Below, in pieces: positions 1 to 12,304 of a stretch of 64,000 nt of DNA; within the stretch, counting starts at the first letter, position 1; each line of letters opens with the position of its first letter. The DNA lies in NCBI GenBank assembly GCA_902702965.1, contig CACRXP010000017.1:1316-65315 (forward strand). Direction: 5' to 3'. Origin of the DNA: Spirometra erinaceieuropaei. Lineage: Eukaryota > Platyhelminthes > Cestoda > Diphyllobothriidea > Diphyllobothriidae. A program made the position numbers and the translations under genes. Under the pieces are notes generated by a model. It worked only from the letters and a program-made list of their open reading frames with translations, was not told the origin of the DNA and made no database searches.

Positions 1-1955
1 GGGGAAAATCAAATTATAAAAATACTGTGTGGACTTTGATTAGGACAAAATGAATGGGTGTCGGTAATGTACTTGTGACAGACCCAATACACCTATGTCA
101 CCGTGAAACATCTAATATTTTAACATACATCAGTTCTGTCAGCTCTACCGGTGGGTTTATTAACCGCAAAACAGCGCAAGCAAATTGATTACACGATGTG
201 CAACTTGTTTTTTAAATTCTATTTGCGCAAGATTTCCTAAATGCCACATTGATTTCAGCGATTTTATGTCTAGGGAAATAGGTATCATAAAATTTCTGTC
301 ATTTTTACGAACGCCAATATTTAACTAGATTTTATTAAATTAAATAATGGGAAAATTTGGCAACCATAATCGTGTGAAATAAAGAAAAATCCAGATTGTA
401 AAACAATTATATACATGTTACTTTTCACTTGCACGACGCATCTTTGTCACTGCAGTCAATACTCTGTAAAGCGCCATTTTTCGACGCCATTAAAAACGTC
501 CGGTGAGTGTAATGCCTTTTCCTTTCGGAATAATTAATATCTGGCTTACGTCACTTAAATGCAAATGCTTAAGTATGTGTAAAATTGCTTTCCCTTAAAG
601 TCGATTTACTGCACTATTTGGTGCCATTTGAAACGTTTCAGCAATGTATAAATACCTTGGACAAAGAAGCACGCCTCAGAGACAAAACGTAGTAGTAGTA
701 GTAGTAGTAGTAGTAATGTAGTAAGTACACGCATCATTAGTCCGCATGTACGAAGGACAGAGATTGAAGAGGAAACAGCCGCTGACAGGCAGGGCAGTAG
801 CTGGTCAATTTTAACCTGTTAAAGTTAGACAGCGTGCACTAAAACAAAAACCATATTCACTCGTTTTTGGACGCCCAAAGTCACGCACTTTCAGTCAATT
901 GTCAAATAAAAACGTTTACCCCAAATATGATTTATTATATACCAATTGACAGCGATTTCATCTCGGATAGCATCTAAAACACATAAGCAAAATCGTAACT
1001 AGTGTGCGATTTTCCTATATTGATATGAGGTTTTATTCTTCCAAACACATGTGGGAAGCTGGATAGCCGTATCACATACTAAGCGATCACATGCAGTACT
1101 GCAGTGTAAATTAAAAAGCGTTCTTTACACAGAGGGAAACTAAAAGCATGTATATCGTACTCGGGATTGAGTTCTAACAGCATCTGCAGTTGCCGCCCTC
1201 ATTAAGTTATATTTTACCAACACAACCAGTTGAGGATTAAAACAAACACCATAACGAAGGCACTTTAGGACTATTTTGCGTTTGTGGAAAGCATCAAGTG
1301 GGTGGAGTATCGTTCGAACGTCCTCACAACTCTGTCTGAATAACAGCAAATTTTGAATTGTAACTCAAGAAGATAGTTTTGTACATTTATGTCTATCATT
1401 TCTACACTTTACATGTCGGGCTTTCGAAACGGCATCTAATTATGCTTCTAAGTGTAGGGAAAGTGTTTTTGAATATATAGCCAATAAGCAAATCGATATA
1501 ACATTGGTAGATATAAGCGCTTAAATCACATATAGAGTAAATATAATATGAATTAAATGTGTACTTATTTCGGAAAGAGGACAGTATCTCGCCATCGAAC
1601 GATTGACGGGGAAGCTAAGGCGAAAAAGTGTTGGTCCTTCTGCGAGTAATTCTGTCTACGGCGACTTTCTGCAGGTGCTCTAGTCTGCGGCATTTGCTTT
1701 AGTAGATGCCTTTGATTTCCTAACACAACATTTTTTAGGGCCAAAAGACAGACATAGTTTTACAATATATCCTAACCACCGCGATAACATGGTAAATCCG
1801 AAGTTTTTTTAAAAAAACACAAAACAAGATATATGCAGGATGATTTTTCTTAAAGGTAAAAAGTGGGGTATACTTAAAATTCGGCAAGTCCATCTATTAT
1901 CTTTTGCATTTTTATGTGGTAGCTGGGTTCTTGTGTCAGGTCTCTGGTTCATCTG
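1..1955. other. No gene or recognisable element
   Basis: AT-rich sequence with only short chance open frames on either strand. No frame shows a domain, a repeat shared with the rest of the window, or a convincing exon with splice borders. The only structure seen is the GTA microsatellite near 700. Confidence 0.6.
689..727. repeat. (GTA)n microsatellite
   Basis: Nine uninterrupted GTA units followed by a slightly broken continuation. It is an ordinary simple repeat with no gene next to it. Confidence 0.9.
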
Positions 1956-2480
1956 CAGTAGGTGGGCTAACTCAAGAAATTTCAACCACAATTCCGAACA
2001 GCGTTTCGTTTCCAAACGTTTAAATAAGTAGGGTTGTAAAACTTGTCAGCCTCCAACATCATTCTATAATACTTGAGTTAGCTACGGATACCGGCTTTGG
2101 AATGTATATCCGTCTGGCTGCATGAAAGAATAAACTCTGTAAAAATGGCTACTTAAGTAGCATGCATTTTTTCATTTTATGTTCGATGCTTCTTAATGTC
2201 CAATTATGTTTCATGAAAAAAATGCATAAAAATATTCATTTTTGCTTGCTGCGTAGACAATTTCGTTTTCATACAATCTTGTTATCGAAGGAATGGTATA
2301 ATTTGACATTTAAAAACCTTTGCCAATTCGTTGACAATTTTGAACCCGCTCTACCGTTACACTTGGATTCAGGGTTTCTAAACCAGTAGTCGTATATTCT
2401 CCGCGTACGAAAACTCATATTTCTCCAAGGTAATATAGGGGACCAGCAGTATTAGAATGCGCCTTTACAACCTGTACGGT
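1956..2480 (+). mobile_element. Half copy of the snap-back TA element
   Basis: Begins with CAGTAGGTGGGCTAACTC, the same end as the complete copies at 3361-4344 and 19499-20484, then follows the left arm of those copies. Landmarks are the AT-rich stretch around 2165-2240 and the GAAGGAATGGTATAATT motif near 2290. The right arm is missing and the bases before the start are TG, not TA, so it is a truncated copy. The short open frame at 2162-2389 is repeat sequence, not a gene. Confidence 0.75.
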
Positions 2481-3360
2481 GGACGTGGTCTGGAATACTG
2501 TCCATTTTTATTTAGCTTCATGCATGCTGCTGAGCGCAGGGAAATATAATCTGTTCAACGCCTTTTTCCCGAGGGAGATTTAACCCCGGAACACTGATAT
2601 TCGTACTGCTAACCCACACACTACATAAAAACATCATGTACACCCCGACGTAACAGACTCCGTGAGGTTTTGAATTTCTTCATCTGGCACGTACGTTTTT
2701 GAGAAAGCAATTGTTATTTGGGATAATTTGCCCAAAGCATTGAATTCTGTAAAATTATCTTCTGAGTAAAAGAACTATTGATCACTTTTTGCATTCAAAA
2801 AACCACACATCTTTGGTGCTGAATCCATCGATCCAATGTAACGTAGTGGTCTCTGATCCCTTTGGCCGGTCTCACGAAGGACAATTCCTTTCGAGAGCAG
2901 CGACAGCTTTTCGAGGTGACTCGTAAGTACATGCACAAATGGATTCAACTCATACACGCCTAGTCGCTATGCACATAGCTTGCTCTCCCACTCACCTAGG
3001 CGGGGTAATTCAATAAACACTCCAAATCAGACATCGGTAAGGCTTCAATCAGGCCGCAGTGCGGCCTAAGAGAACATATTAGAGTTGGGGATTCAAAATC
3101 TGTAAATTATTTCGCCTTTTCTTCTCCTCCTGTACAGTAGGTTCTGTTTCTAGTTGCAGCCACAGATTCCTCTTGTCAGTGACATGATCAGTACTCTCGA
3201 TTACTGAAATCTCACACAGTTGGATATCGTTCAGAGCATATTTACTATCGTCTGGTGAAGAGAATGCGATGCGAGTTTGAACTGTTCAAATTGTTCACAA
3301 AACAAGCAGTGTTTCATTTAAGAATATGGGAAAACAAGGCATATGCCAGACGCCATTGTA
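2481..3360. other. No gene seen
   Basis: Short open frames only (for example 2775-2957 minus). No domain, no splice-bounded exon and no repeat shared with other parts of the window was recognised. Confidence 0.5.
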
Positions 3361-4344
3361 CAGTGGGTGGGCAAACTCATAAAATGTCAACCGAAATTCC
3401 GAAATGTGTTTTCGTTTCGAAAAGATTACTACAGTACGATTGTAAAACAAGTCATCTTGCAATAAAATTATATTGACTTTGAGTTACTGCAGGGTGCCGA
3501 TTTTGGAACGAACTCTTCCGGGCTGCATGCGAAAACAATACTCTCAAAAAATGACTACTCAAGAAGCATGCAATTTTCCCATTGATTTTCGATGGCCCTT
3601 AAAGTCCGATTATGTTTCCAGGAAAACATGCATAAACATAATAATTATTTCGTTCTTTCGGTAGAAAAGTATGTTTTCTTTCAATTTTATATCCGAAGGA
3701 GTGACGTAATTAAATTCTACAAAAATTTAAATTATGGTACTTTTAAATACCGTGAAATGGCCGTTCAAAAACGTCATGTCTCTGCATTTACAAATATGGT
3801 TTGTAAAGTAAACAAAATGGATAACATCCAATGGTTCACTTTATGAACCCCGTATGGTCTACTTCTAATACCGTAGAGAAATTTTTGGTTATCTGTACGC
3901 AGAAAATACATGACTTGTAGTTCGGAAAACCTGAATGCAACTGCGGCGGCAGAGCACGTTTAAAATAATTTGGGAATAAGAAATATTTCTGAAGACCGGA
4001 TTATATGCTTCTTTCGAGTGTAAAATTAGAGGGCGCTATTATCCACCGAATAAGCGGAAGAATGAATATTTTTGTGCAATTTTTTCCATGAACTATGCTT
4101 GGATATTTAGGGGTATCGAGATACAATTGGTAGCATTCATGTTATTAAGTGGTCATCTTTCTAGAGTATATTTTTGTATGCAGCCGGTACGAAGTTTCTT
4201 GGAAAGCCAGCATCATGAGGCAGTTGAAACATTATATAATTAAACTGCAGACTGAGTGGTTTTACAATTTTATTTGAGATATTTTTTGAAACGAATTTCT
4301 CTTCGAAATTTCCGTTGAAATTTCATAGGTAGGTCCACCTACTG
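3361..4344. mobile_element. Complete snap-back TA-flanked element (about 984 bp)
   Basis: Starts CAGTGGGTGGGC directly after TA (3359-3360) and ends GTCCACCTACTG directly before TA (4345-4346), so the ends are inverted repeats on a TA target. The two halves are diverged inverted copies of each other, which makes the whole element a potential hairpin. No transposase frame is visible. The CAGT terminus and TA duplication are what Tc1/mariner-type transposases produce, so a non-autonomous element moved by such an enzyme is the likely origin. Frames at 3255-3846 are repeat-derived. Confidence 0.8.
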
Positions 4345-5391
4345 TAATTTATTTTATTATTTATATCAATTACTTAGCCTAGACAACTCAACTGGTGTTT
4401 TTGGAGATAGACGCGCACGCCAAATTCTGATCCTTTATATCTTGGTATTTCGGATCCGCGCTTGAACTCATCATCAACACAGACAGCAACAGGTACGGTT
4501 ATTTCCTACGCAAGTCGTTGCAGTGAGTATAAATTGCAGTCACTTAGCAGCCGTATGCCCATGAGCGGTAACGTATACAAGAAAGTCGAATATAATTGAT
4601 GTTTGCGCGTCAACAGCTTGGTGGCCGATAATGGCGTTGGTAATCGAAACAAAAGCATTACCATTTGTGTAAAATGTGGACATGATACATAAAGAAACCG
4701 TGCATGATGCCGCCTTTGGTTTCGCATCTAAGCATAGATTCTATATAGCTAGCAAGCAAAGGTCATGTCTCCTTCACTTCTAAATACTTTAGCTAAATGC
4801 GAATCTCGCTCACAGCAATGTGCCTATGCAAGCCTTTGTCAGCTGGTTACGTGTCATAAGCCTATGTGGAATATACCTACTCTACACCTCTCAATGAAAT
4901 TTCAATTCTGGCAGTCTTTTAAAGAAGTACCTTTAATTAACACTAGCATAAATTGCAGTAGAGCATTGGAGTGAGGAAGCTACAATTGTTGAAGATTATA
5001 TTTCCATGATCCCTGGCCATCTGATGAGAATCAGTCATGTTTAATCCGAGTAAGTGGACTATTCAGTGCTTTTTTGAATTCTCTAATAAATTGAGCCAGT
5101 ATGTCTACGAGCGTTTCTGGGTAGAGGGAAGCAATCTATTGCACAAATGTATGATAGTAGTACGGTGTTTGTGACAATGTATCATATATGATCACCGACC
5201 CGTACCCTACGTCCACTGTAACCACTAAATCAGCCAACATAGTTTGCGCACTGATAAAAAGTCAGTTCTTGTACCAATACTGGAAATCGCGCATTTTGTT
5301 TTGTGATCATAAAAATGCCTGCACACCGGTAAGTGATTTCGATAATACTGAACGGGACTGATGAATTGAGCACCTCACCTGAGGCAAAAAG
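4345..5391. other. No gene seen
   Basis: Only short frames such as 4506-4727 (minus) and 4765-4974 (plus), with no recognisable domain and no splice-bounded exon. Nothing repeated elsewhere was noticed. Confidence 0.45.
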
Positions 5392-5583
5392 TCACAGAAT
5401 GCACTCCGATTTCACGTTATGCACAGACAACCGGAGATCCGCCTTTTTGCGTTGCTCAAATTCCCTGTCATAAAAGGCCACGCTCACATCTCTCAAAGCA
5501 GTTTCCACATTAGACTGACTAATGTTTCCGCTAGGAGTTTTCAAAATTTTCCTGCTCATAATGTACTCGCGTCTACTTACGGC
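5392..5583 (-). CDS. Possible terminal exon of unknown protein
   Basis: A 63-codon open stretch preceded by a good acceptor (TTGTTACTGCAG) read in phase 0 and ending at a stop. It is charged and non-repetitive, with a cysteine third from the C-terminus as in exon B of the family described at 6866-7156. The rest does not align well and it is about 30 residues shorter than that exon. It could be a very diverged, shortened family member on the opposite strand to copy 1, or a chance frame. I do not recognise a function. Confidence 0.2.
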   Translation of the reverse strand, partial: AVSRREYIMSRKILKTPSGNISQSNVETALRDVSVAFYDREFEQRKKADLRLSVHNVKSECIL

Positions 5584-6045
5584 CTGCAGTAACAAAGCAG
5601 ATATCTGTAGGTCTCATAGTTTCAGTTACCACCTGGATTTATCGCATTCACTTTCGCATAGGCTGTCAGATCTACTGATTTATTTAATGTGATGGAAAAA
5701 CGTAATACAAAATGGGTGTATGCATTTTATTACGCAATTCTAAATCACAGACTATTAAGCAATTATTTAATTTGGTATCGAGGACAACAGTTTGTCCGTT
5801 TCTTTTTTGGCATCCTACGTTTGACATGGCAATTTGTTCTTCGATATCATATATGTCATTTACCATTGCTTATAAATGAATGTACAGATTATTTGTATAT
5901 TATTATCACTTTCTGTAAAGTCTCCGAGCGGCAGGCGAAATCGCAAGGCTGAACGATAGTTTTACTTACCTTCGTACTGCCTTGGATTTCAGAAAAAGCC
6001 ACTGACTTGCTATTATTAAAGAGCGCATATGCGTTGCATTTTCAG

Positions 6046-6299
6046 CAATACCCTCATGTCCGCGTATCGGGGAGGATTTGCGCCTTGCCGATATCCTGCT
6101 GGATCGAATCCGCCCGAACACTGTGTTTAGAACCCAGAAAATATGTGGCGGAGATAGCACCACGAAATTAATCATTCGCGTTTTGTCTGAACCAATTATA
6201 CATCATTGCTATATTCAGTCTCAAATGGTTTGGGCACACACCTTCCGATTGGAATGCAATGCAACATTTCCCCTGATGCGCATTCGTCTGCTTTACACT
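6046..6299 (+). CDS. Family copy 1, exon A (unknown protein)
   Basis: An 84-codon internal exon, entered in phase 1 after the acceptor GCATTTTCAG and left in phase 0 at ACT|GTAAAC. It aligns without a gap to exon A at 22211-22464: by eye 18 of 84 residues are identical, including Cys4-Pro5, Pro49, His52, Cys54, Arg67, Cys70-Asn71, Thr73 and Phe74. Extra Cys33 is specific to this copy. Conservation of length, phase and cysteines at such divergence indicates a real exon under selection. It is followed after a 566-base intron by exon B at 6866. The upstream exon holding the start codon was not found. No function can be assigned; an extracellular disulphide-bonded domain is my inference. Confidence 0.75.
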
Positions 6300-6865
6300 G
6301 TAAACAAAGTGACGTACTATTTTAGCCACCTTACATCTTTAAATATCTATTTAGATCCAGCCTTTATTGACCAGGTAGAAAATCGCAGTTTATATGTTAA
6401 GAATATAGAGTTGGATGAATTAAACCAGCTGAGGACTTCAGTGGATATATTAAAAATGTAATATTTAGTCATTTTCTTTCCAGAATTTCTACCTGCAATT
6501 GCTTTCTCCAACCATATAACAACAGGCTGATTTTAAACGAGTTCCCGAACATTTCCGGATCAGCTAACTGATACTGTTGTGTTAGATGTGGTCACCAGTA
6601 ATTGCATCTACTCTAGTGAAACAAATATTGACAGGACATAGATGCCCTGGCAATCTGGAAGGCATAGTACCTGTCACTTACAAACGCAGCATCACTTGTA
6701 GTACTACGCTAACCCAGTATACAGTTCAATTTCTGTCATAAACCTACCGGTGTCACTAGAATAATGAAATTGGAACTAAGTGGTCAGAAACATGCCCCCA
6801 CGGAGTATCAATAAAAATGTCATCGATTATGCTATTTCTGCCTGCGTTTCTTAATTATTTTATAG

Positions 6866-7156
6866 GTTAAAATGCATCCCATCATAGCAATGGTCTTTCA
6901 GCCTGAAAGTATTGACGAATTGAACTTTGACGTGGAAAATGTGGACGTAATTGCAGACTTCCTGCTCGCATCCAGCGCACTGGCAGAACGGGAGATATTG
7001 CATTTCAGTGGATTTGTATTCAATGACATTGTTCACAATGTCCACAGACAACGTTGGAAAGGGCTAACCCCATGGAGGCAGGATGCGTTGCGCTCGCTGG
7101 ACCAGCTTGCGTCTGAGGCGTCTGCCATTGCATTGGCCTATTTATGTTGCACATGA
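6866..7156 (+). CDS. Family copy 1, exon B, terminal (unknown protein)
   Basis: 96 codons plus stop, entered in phase 0 after TTATTTTATAG. It has exactly the length of exon B in copies 2 and 3, with Trp70 in the same place and Cys94 third from the end; here the protein ends Cys-Cys-Thr. From Trp70 the pattern is W-R-[QR]-x-x-A-L, then a predicted helix to the C-terminal cysteine. The acidic first third and the central alternating hydrophobic stretch differ strongly from the other copies. No AATAAA signal was found close downstream. Confidence 0.78.
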   Translation, partial: VKMHPIIAMVFQPESIDELNFDVENVDVIADFLLASSALAEREILHFSGFVFNDIVHNVHRQRWKGLTPWRQDALRSLDQLASEASAIALAYLCCT

Positions 7157-9715
7157 TCAATGCGCCGTTAATTAACTAGACCAGACTTGACCTCGTACAC
7201 AATATATTCTGCCTTGTATATTGCGACTTATTTGGTAGGCGACGTTATAAAATGAATATATCCATCTTGTAGCACGCGTTTTATTTTTATAATGTGTTCT
7301 TAGATGAAACGGAGATAAATATTGTTTAACAAACTGATATAAATCAAACATTTTGAATGAAACGAGTCATTTGGGTCTTTGCATATTAAACTGCAGGGGT
7401 TAATACCATAAACACAAAGGCCTACACTTTCGCAACGAAAAAACAAAAGTGATTGAACACGCTCCTGTATAAAACTGAATGTGCGAAATTATTTAACGGC
7501 AATGATATTTATGTGGACTTTGGAATAGCACCTGAATTATAACTTATTAATACTGTCAACCATCTCATCTGCGTCGTTCTTAATACTGGGAAAATATCAC
7601 TAGCTCGGATTTACCTCGTGGACATAAATGCTACGAATACCAACTCCTATGAAACACTGAGTTCGATTCCCTAATCATTAAATCCTGAGAAAAGAGGCAT
7701 TGGTTGCTTTACAACTATAAAATAAAGAATAAGGACAGAAGGATGAAAACTAGGTTAATGACTAGTCAAATATATAGGCCTTCACTTTAAGAAATCATAT
7801 TGGTTTTATTCAGATGCTGCATGAACTCATTTATGCATTTGCGGAAGTAGACTGCGATTATGGTTGGATTGCGATTACTTTAAATTTGTGCAACTTGTAG
7901 AGATTGCAGCGCCGTTCATTCACATTTGCTGCAGTCGCCCTTATAAACTGGACAATATGCCAAGAAGGTGCAGCCAAAATATAAAATTACCTCATCCTCG
8001 CATGCTCCCTAGTGTTTTTTTAAGTACATCTCCTGTCTGAAACACGTGTTAATTAATTTGTTCCGCGCATACCATACAATTTGAAGACGGACTCATTTTG
8101 TGCATGTAAAACACCCCGCTCACATAAAACTGAGGGTGGTTTGCATTGTGACGGCTTACGTATTGACGCAGGATGTCATGATTCGACCGAGGAAGTCGAA
8201 GTTTTTATGGTACACAATTCATCTACTTTCATAGTGCGAAATGTTGGAAAGTATGAACACATGTCTGGTAAACACGTCAAGTAGAGACCTAAAGGCGCAC
8301 AAATGGCTACTACTGCAAAACGAGCATGTAAGCGGAAACTACAGGGCTGCATAAAGGTAATGTTTGCAGCGTCTTGTCAGAAACTATGCAAAAAGAAAAC
8401 GGAATAATTGAATAACTGTGAAAACGACCAAGACGCTTCCAGATAAAGTTCGACACCAAAAATAATAAAGATTTTGCTGGCTTTGCACTAACCACATTAA
8501 AAAACTCCCTCTATAGGGTGTTGTACATTCCCTCGGACTCAAGCAGCTAAGGTAGTTTGAGTTGGCTGCAAAATAATTTTAATTTGCTTGACATTTAAGG
8601 TTCATGCTAGCGTCTATCATCAGAGGCAACATCGCACACTGTTTGGTTATGCATCATGCCAACAACGCGCCGAGGGGGGATAAAAATGCCGTGACTATAG
8701 ACTCAACCATTGGCCAGCTATCTAATAAACGACAGGCATCTGGTTCAGGCAGACAGTAAAACATTCACGATCGTTAACGCTGGTAACAAGTGGGACGTGC
8801 ACCTGGAATCTCCAGACACGACCGAGGGCATCCATCACTAACTATTACATCTGGGTTGCTATCTCGATGGCTGATGAAGGTATCGCCTTGATGAGAGGCA
8901 CTCTATGTGTTACCGTGTATGCAATCGCATTGGTGGTCATAGTGACATATCACGTTGCGAATTCGTCGATAATCATCGCTGTACTTGTCGATTTTCAGAG
9001 TTAAGTCAGAGAACCTCCTGCACAGTCACTCAACACCGCATTTGCATAGTGAGTGGACTGATTTCGACGCTGTTTTAAATGGCGAAGTCAAGGTTTGATC
9101 TTAAGATTCGTGAAACCGTCCTTCGGTGCATTCTACATATTTTAAGCACAGACGCAGACTGTTTATTTGCTGTCAGTATTTGCCGCATTGCGTAAAGCTA
9201 CATCTCTTACCTAGATGAAGTCATAGGATTTGACCAACTGACGGTAATATCAGATTAGCTTCGGTTTCATTTCCTGGAAAAGCAAAGCTTACTAAAGGAT
9301 ACGCTATGCAGCTGCTCTCCATTTGATTGATCCGTTTGCTCGTACGATCATCTGTGATGTTTTTTGACCCTACGATTGAAATTTTTGATTAAAATTTGAC
9401 AAGACATTTATTTCGTCCGGAACTTTGTCGTTTTATATAAATATGCTAAGGATATACGTGTTTTTAAACAAGAAAATATTTTCATCCGTCATAACACATC
9501 CGTTAGCAGCTGATGTGTCATTTACTTCCCTAAATACAAATCATAGGGCGGATATCTAACCGACCCTCATTGAGCCTCCCTTATCATTGGCAGTTAAGTC
9601 ATTCTGCATAATTTGCAAATTGTTGTCCGAGTATTTATGGGGCTATAGCGTTAAGAACAGCGGGCAAGATAGGTCCCGAAACGCGATCGAAGAGCCTCTT
9701 ATGCCAGGAAAATAG
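7157..9715. other. Intergenic; one unassigned cysteine-containing frame
   Basis: No recognisable gene. The frame at 8081-8284 (plus, 67 codons) holds four cysteines and could be an exon of an unknown gene, but I found no partner exon or homologue in the window. The rest is AT-rich sequence without repeats shared with other regions that I could detect. Confidence 0.4.
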
Positions 9716-10130
9716 AGAGTGGGCTGGCTAACTCATGAAATGTCAACCGAAATTGCGAAATGCGTTTTTATTTGGAAATGATCAATAAAGATGTTTTGTA
9801 AAACGATATACTATAATTATTCGGTTAGCTTAAGATGACGGCTTAATGCAATAACAACATTATGTAAAAATGACTACTTAACCAGCACATAATTTTCTCA
9901 TTGATTTTCGATACGCTTAAAAATTCGATTCCATTTCATTTGAAGCACACATAAAATATTTATATGTTTTTTTCGGTAAGAAATTACACCTTGCATTGTT
10001 ATACTCTAAGAAGGAGTATAATTCGTTTTTTCAAATATTTTCAATTGTAAGATTTTTTAATACCGTGTAATTGCCGTTCGTAAAACGTCATATTTCTGCA
10101 TCTAGGAACGTAGCTCGTAAAGTTAGTAGT
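9716..10130 (+). mobile_element. Half copy of the snap-back TA element
   Basis: From GGCTGGCTAACTCATGAAAT onward it follows the left arm of the complete copies for about 400 bases, then gives way to LINE sequence near 10140. Its outer terminus has decayed and the right arm is absent. Confidence 0.7.
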
Positions 10131-10139
10131 ATGTTTTAA

Positions 10140-10530
10140 ATCTACTGGTACAGCTTAGGGACTGCTAAAAACCTCCACATACTCGAAAATGTCCAACGGC
10201 GAGCAATTAAACTTTTAGATGGACAGGGCTCATTACCACAAAAAAGACAATAGGCTGATCTTTGAGTTACTTGCAACAGCGAAATTTACAAACTTTGGCA
10301 TCCTCTGCGGTCAGGACCGCAATCTCGAAGACAAACATCTTCAGTTTAGCGATTGCATCTAATCGCAAAGACATCTACTTGAATGACGTGCGACTGATGT
10401 CGGACTGGACAAAATAATGTACTCTTTGTCCAACAGACTGAATGCAGCTTAGACGTCGCTGCCTGAGGTTTTTTTGTGTCCTCATCGTTTCCTCACTTGT
10501 ACAACTATTCAGAGGCAGGTAAATAAAAAA
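10140..10530 (+). mobile_element. 3' end of a CR1-like LINE (fragment)
   Basis: Reads, with frameshifts, as the end of the LINE ORF2 seen intact-frame at 36892-38016. Landmarks are N-V-Q-R-R-A-I-K-L-L-D-G-Q-G-S-L-P near 10190-10245 and S-N-R-L-N-A-A near 10430. Only the last part of the coding region is present, as expected for a 5'-truncated copy. Confidence 0.65.
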
Positions 10531-10829
10531 CCTTCTAATGATCATACCTAGTATTTTGGCGCAATTTATATTTCAAAACGTACTCATGACAGTTGAATAC
10601 AAGAATAAAAATTCGCGTCTATCTAATATTCAGGTCAAACATTCGTTTGTGCATTTCTATCAAGTCGGACATGTCATTAGGACGTGATGAATGAACGCGG
10701 TACCAGTAAACTGAAAAAAGGACCTTACTGAAACACAAACATCAATATTATATTTCGAACGCAGCGTGAAGATAATAACGGTTGGGTGACATAGTGATGT
10801 GCACTGATATACTGATCGAGCTTTCGTCT
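10531..10829. other. Spacer between two facing LINE ends
   Basis: About 300 bases between two LINE 3' fragments that point toward each other. It may hold their 3' untranslated regions; no coding signal was seen. Confidence 0.4.
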
Positions 10830-11200
10830 AAATGCCGGAGAGGAATTTTCGTGTGTCCAGCCTGGTGTCAGTCACAGGCAGTTTGATTGGATGGCCTCGA
10901 AATTCCTTGCAGTTGCTAATTCGACAATGTCTTTGGATAAACGACAGCGCTCTTGAATGCGCACGACAGGGAATGCTTTATGAAGTCACAATTGAGCTGT
11001 TTATAAGCAAGAGAACGACATCAGCATTGGATGCCCTTGTTTCATATATTGGTGACCCGTGTCCACTTACGAGTTTGTTGGCCGATATTTGAAATATCTG
11101 GAGGACGCCTAGGTCTTTAGCATCCTAATTTTTCCTCGTCTCGCGACCTAACAAACGTTCGAAAAACATTTGCAAAACAGTCTTCATGGAAGGGAGAGAA
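10830..11200 (-). mobile_element. 3' part of a CR1-like LINE (fragment, reverse)
   Basis: The plus strand closely tracks 36985-37360 of the large LINE, with shared stretches such as TTTTCGTGTGTCCAG, GGATGGCCTCG and ACAGTCTTCATG. Read on the minus strand it is the region after the polymerase core of ORF2, with several indels. The plus-strand frame at 10832-11092 is a shadow of it. Confidence 0.7.
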
Positions 11201-11498
11201 TTAACGTCGCGGACTTGGCTACATTGGAGCAGTGGATCGACGGTCTAAGTGAACACTGTGTTGCTCATGTGTGACCTTTGCAAATATGATGAATTAATAT
11301 ACAAATCGTGGTCTTGTCTTCTAAAGATGTGATCGCTGACCTACTTTCGCATACATCCTTTTTGATAATTTGAGAAGTTAGAGATAGACGGGTTTTTATG
11401 TTTCGCACTTGACCACGTGAAGATGAATTTTATAAATGATAGTCGGTTAAATTTCAGTAGCATCTGCCCTATATGTTGAATATTGCTTCCATCTGCAG

Positions 11499-11725
11499 CA
11501 GAGGCAAACAATATAAGTACCTTCGTCATGAAAGTATTTCCTTCATTAGTATCTTTTCTGGCAAATACGCTATTCTACAAAAATTATAGAGAAGACGTAA
11601 ATAATCCTGTCTGCAACATTAAATGCTCAATTTCTGTTAAGATGCACTTCAAAAATTATTTGTTGGAGGAAGTCAAAGTCTCCGCGAGAGTACCAATAAG
11701 AGATCCATACAGTATTTTTGAGCTG
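11499..11725 (+). pseudogene. Family copy 6, exon A (probably decayed gene)
   Basis: 75 codons, entered in phase 1 after TTCCATCTGCAG and left in phase 0 at CTG|GTTAAA. It carries the family signature F-V-x-K-x-F (here FVMKVF), then N-P...C and Y-S-I-F-E-L at the exon end, matching F-D-I-F-R-M of copy 2. The amino-terminal Cys-Pro pair and the third cysteine are missing, and it is nine codons shorter than the other copies. The exon itself is open, but the matching exon B downstream is broken, so I call the copy a pseudogene. Confidence 0.5.
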
Positions 11726-11960
11726 GTTAAAAGGTTTGTCACATAAGAAGTGGATGGAATCTATTAATGAGTTAAACTATTGTAAAACACTTTTTGACTT
11801 GCCAACATCCCCTTCTTGCGGTTTTGACGACCTAAACCTCACAAACATAGAAAGTCCGTGTCGAATCTTGATCAGTTCACTATGTGTGGTCGACAGGAGG
11901 TTATTCTGATTGACATTACTTATTTCGACCATACGGTATACATTTTACTCCCTATTTCAG

Positions 11961-12304
11961 TTTAGTGAAAATATATTTTGCATCCTAAGGCCAACCACCT
12001 CTAGCATATGCATGTGTTAATTGCTTTTTTAAAACATCTCTAATTTGTTCTTTTTAAAAACTACACGAGGCGCCTGACCTTGTTATGGGCCTACATTCTG
12101 ATGGTCGCTGCAGACGGTCGCACAGCGATGACCTGAACCATTTTGACGGATGGTTTTGCAAGCATTAGGGCGTCTGGAACCCGTATTTCTGGACAATGGG
12201 CTATTCACAGTCCACTGGCATCGGTTAATCTTAGTGGTATTCAATTTTTAGCAGCTCAGTTATTGCTTTGCGTGAAAATGACATCAGGTGCACCAGACAA
12301 ATGA
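11961..12304 (+). pseudogene. Family copy 6, exon B (broken)
   Basis: A good acceptor (CCTATTTCAG) stands at 11951-11960. The first part of the exon contains stops. From 12137 a frame shows the family C-terminus: Trp at 12197, Asn-Leu ten residues on, Phe-Leu at 16-17 and Cys at 24, the same spacing as copy 2 from its Trp70. The frame continues nine codons past the usual end to a stop at 12302. A frameshift and stops between 11961 and 12136 make it non-functional as read. Confidence 0.45.

Noticed and set aside
8081..8284. Cysteine-containing plus-strand frame as a family exon
   Set aside because: Residue spacing does not fit exon A or B; no partner exon found.
8870..8915. CTGATGAAGG...TGATGAGAGGC as another hammerhead-like motif
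   Set aside because: No GAAA box at the required distance and no PLE coding sequence nearby.
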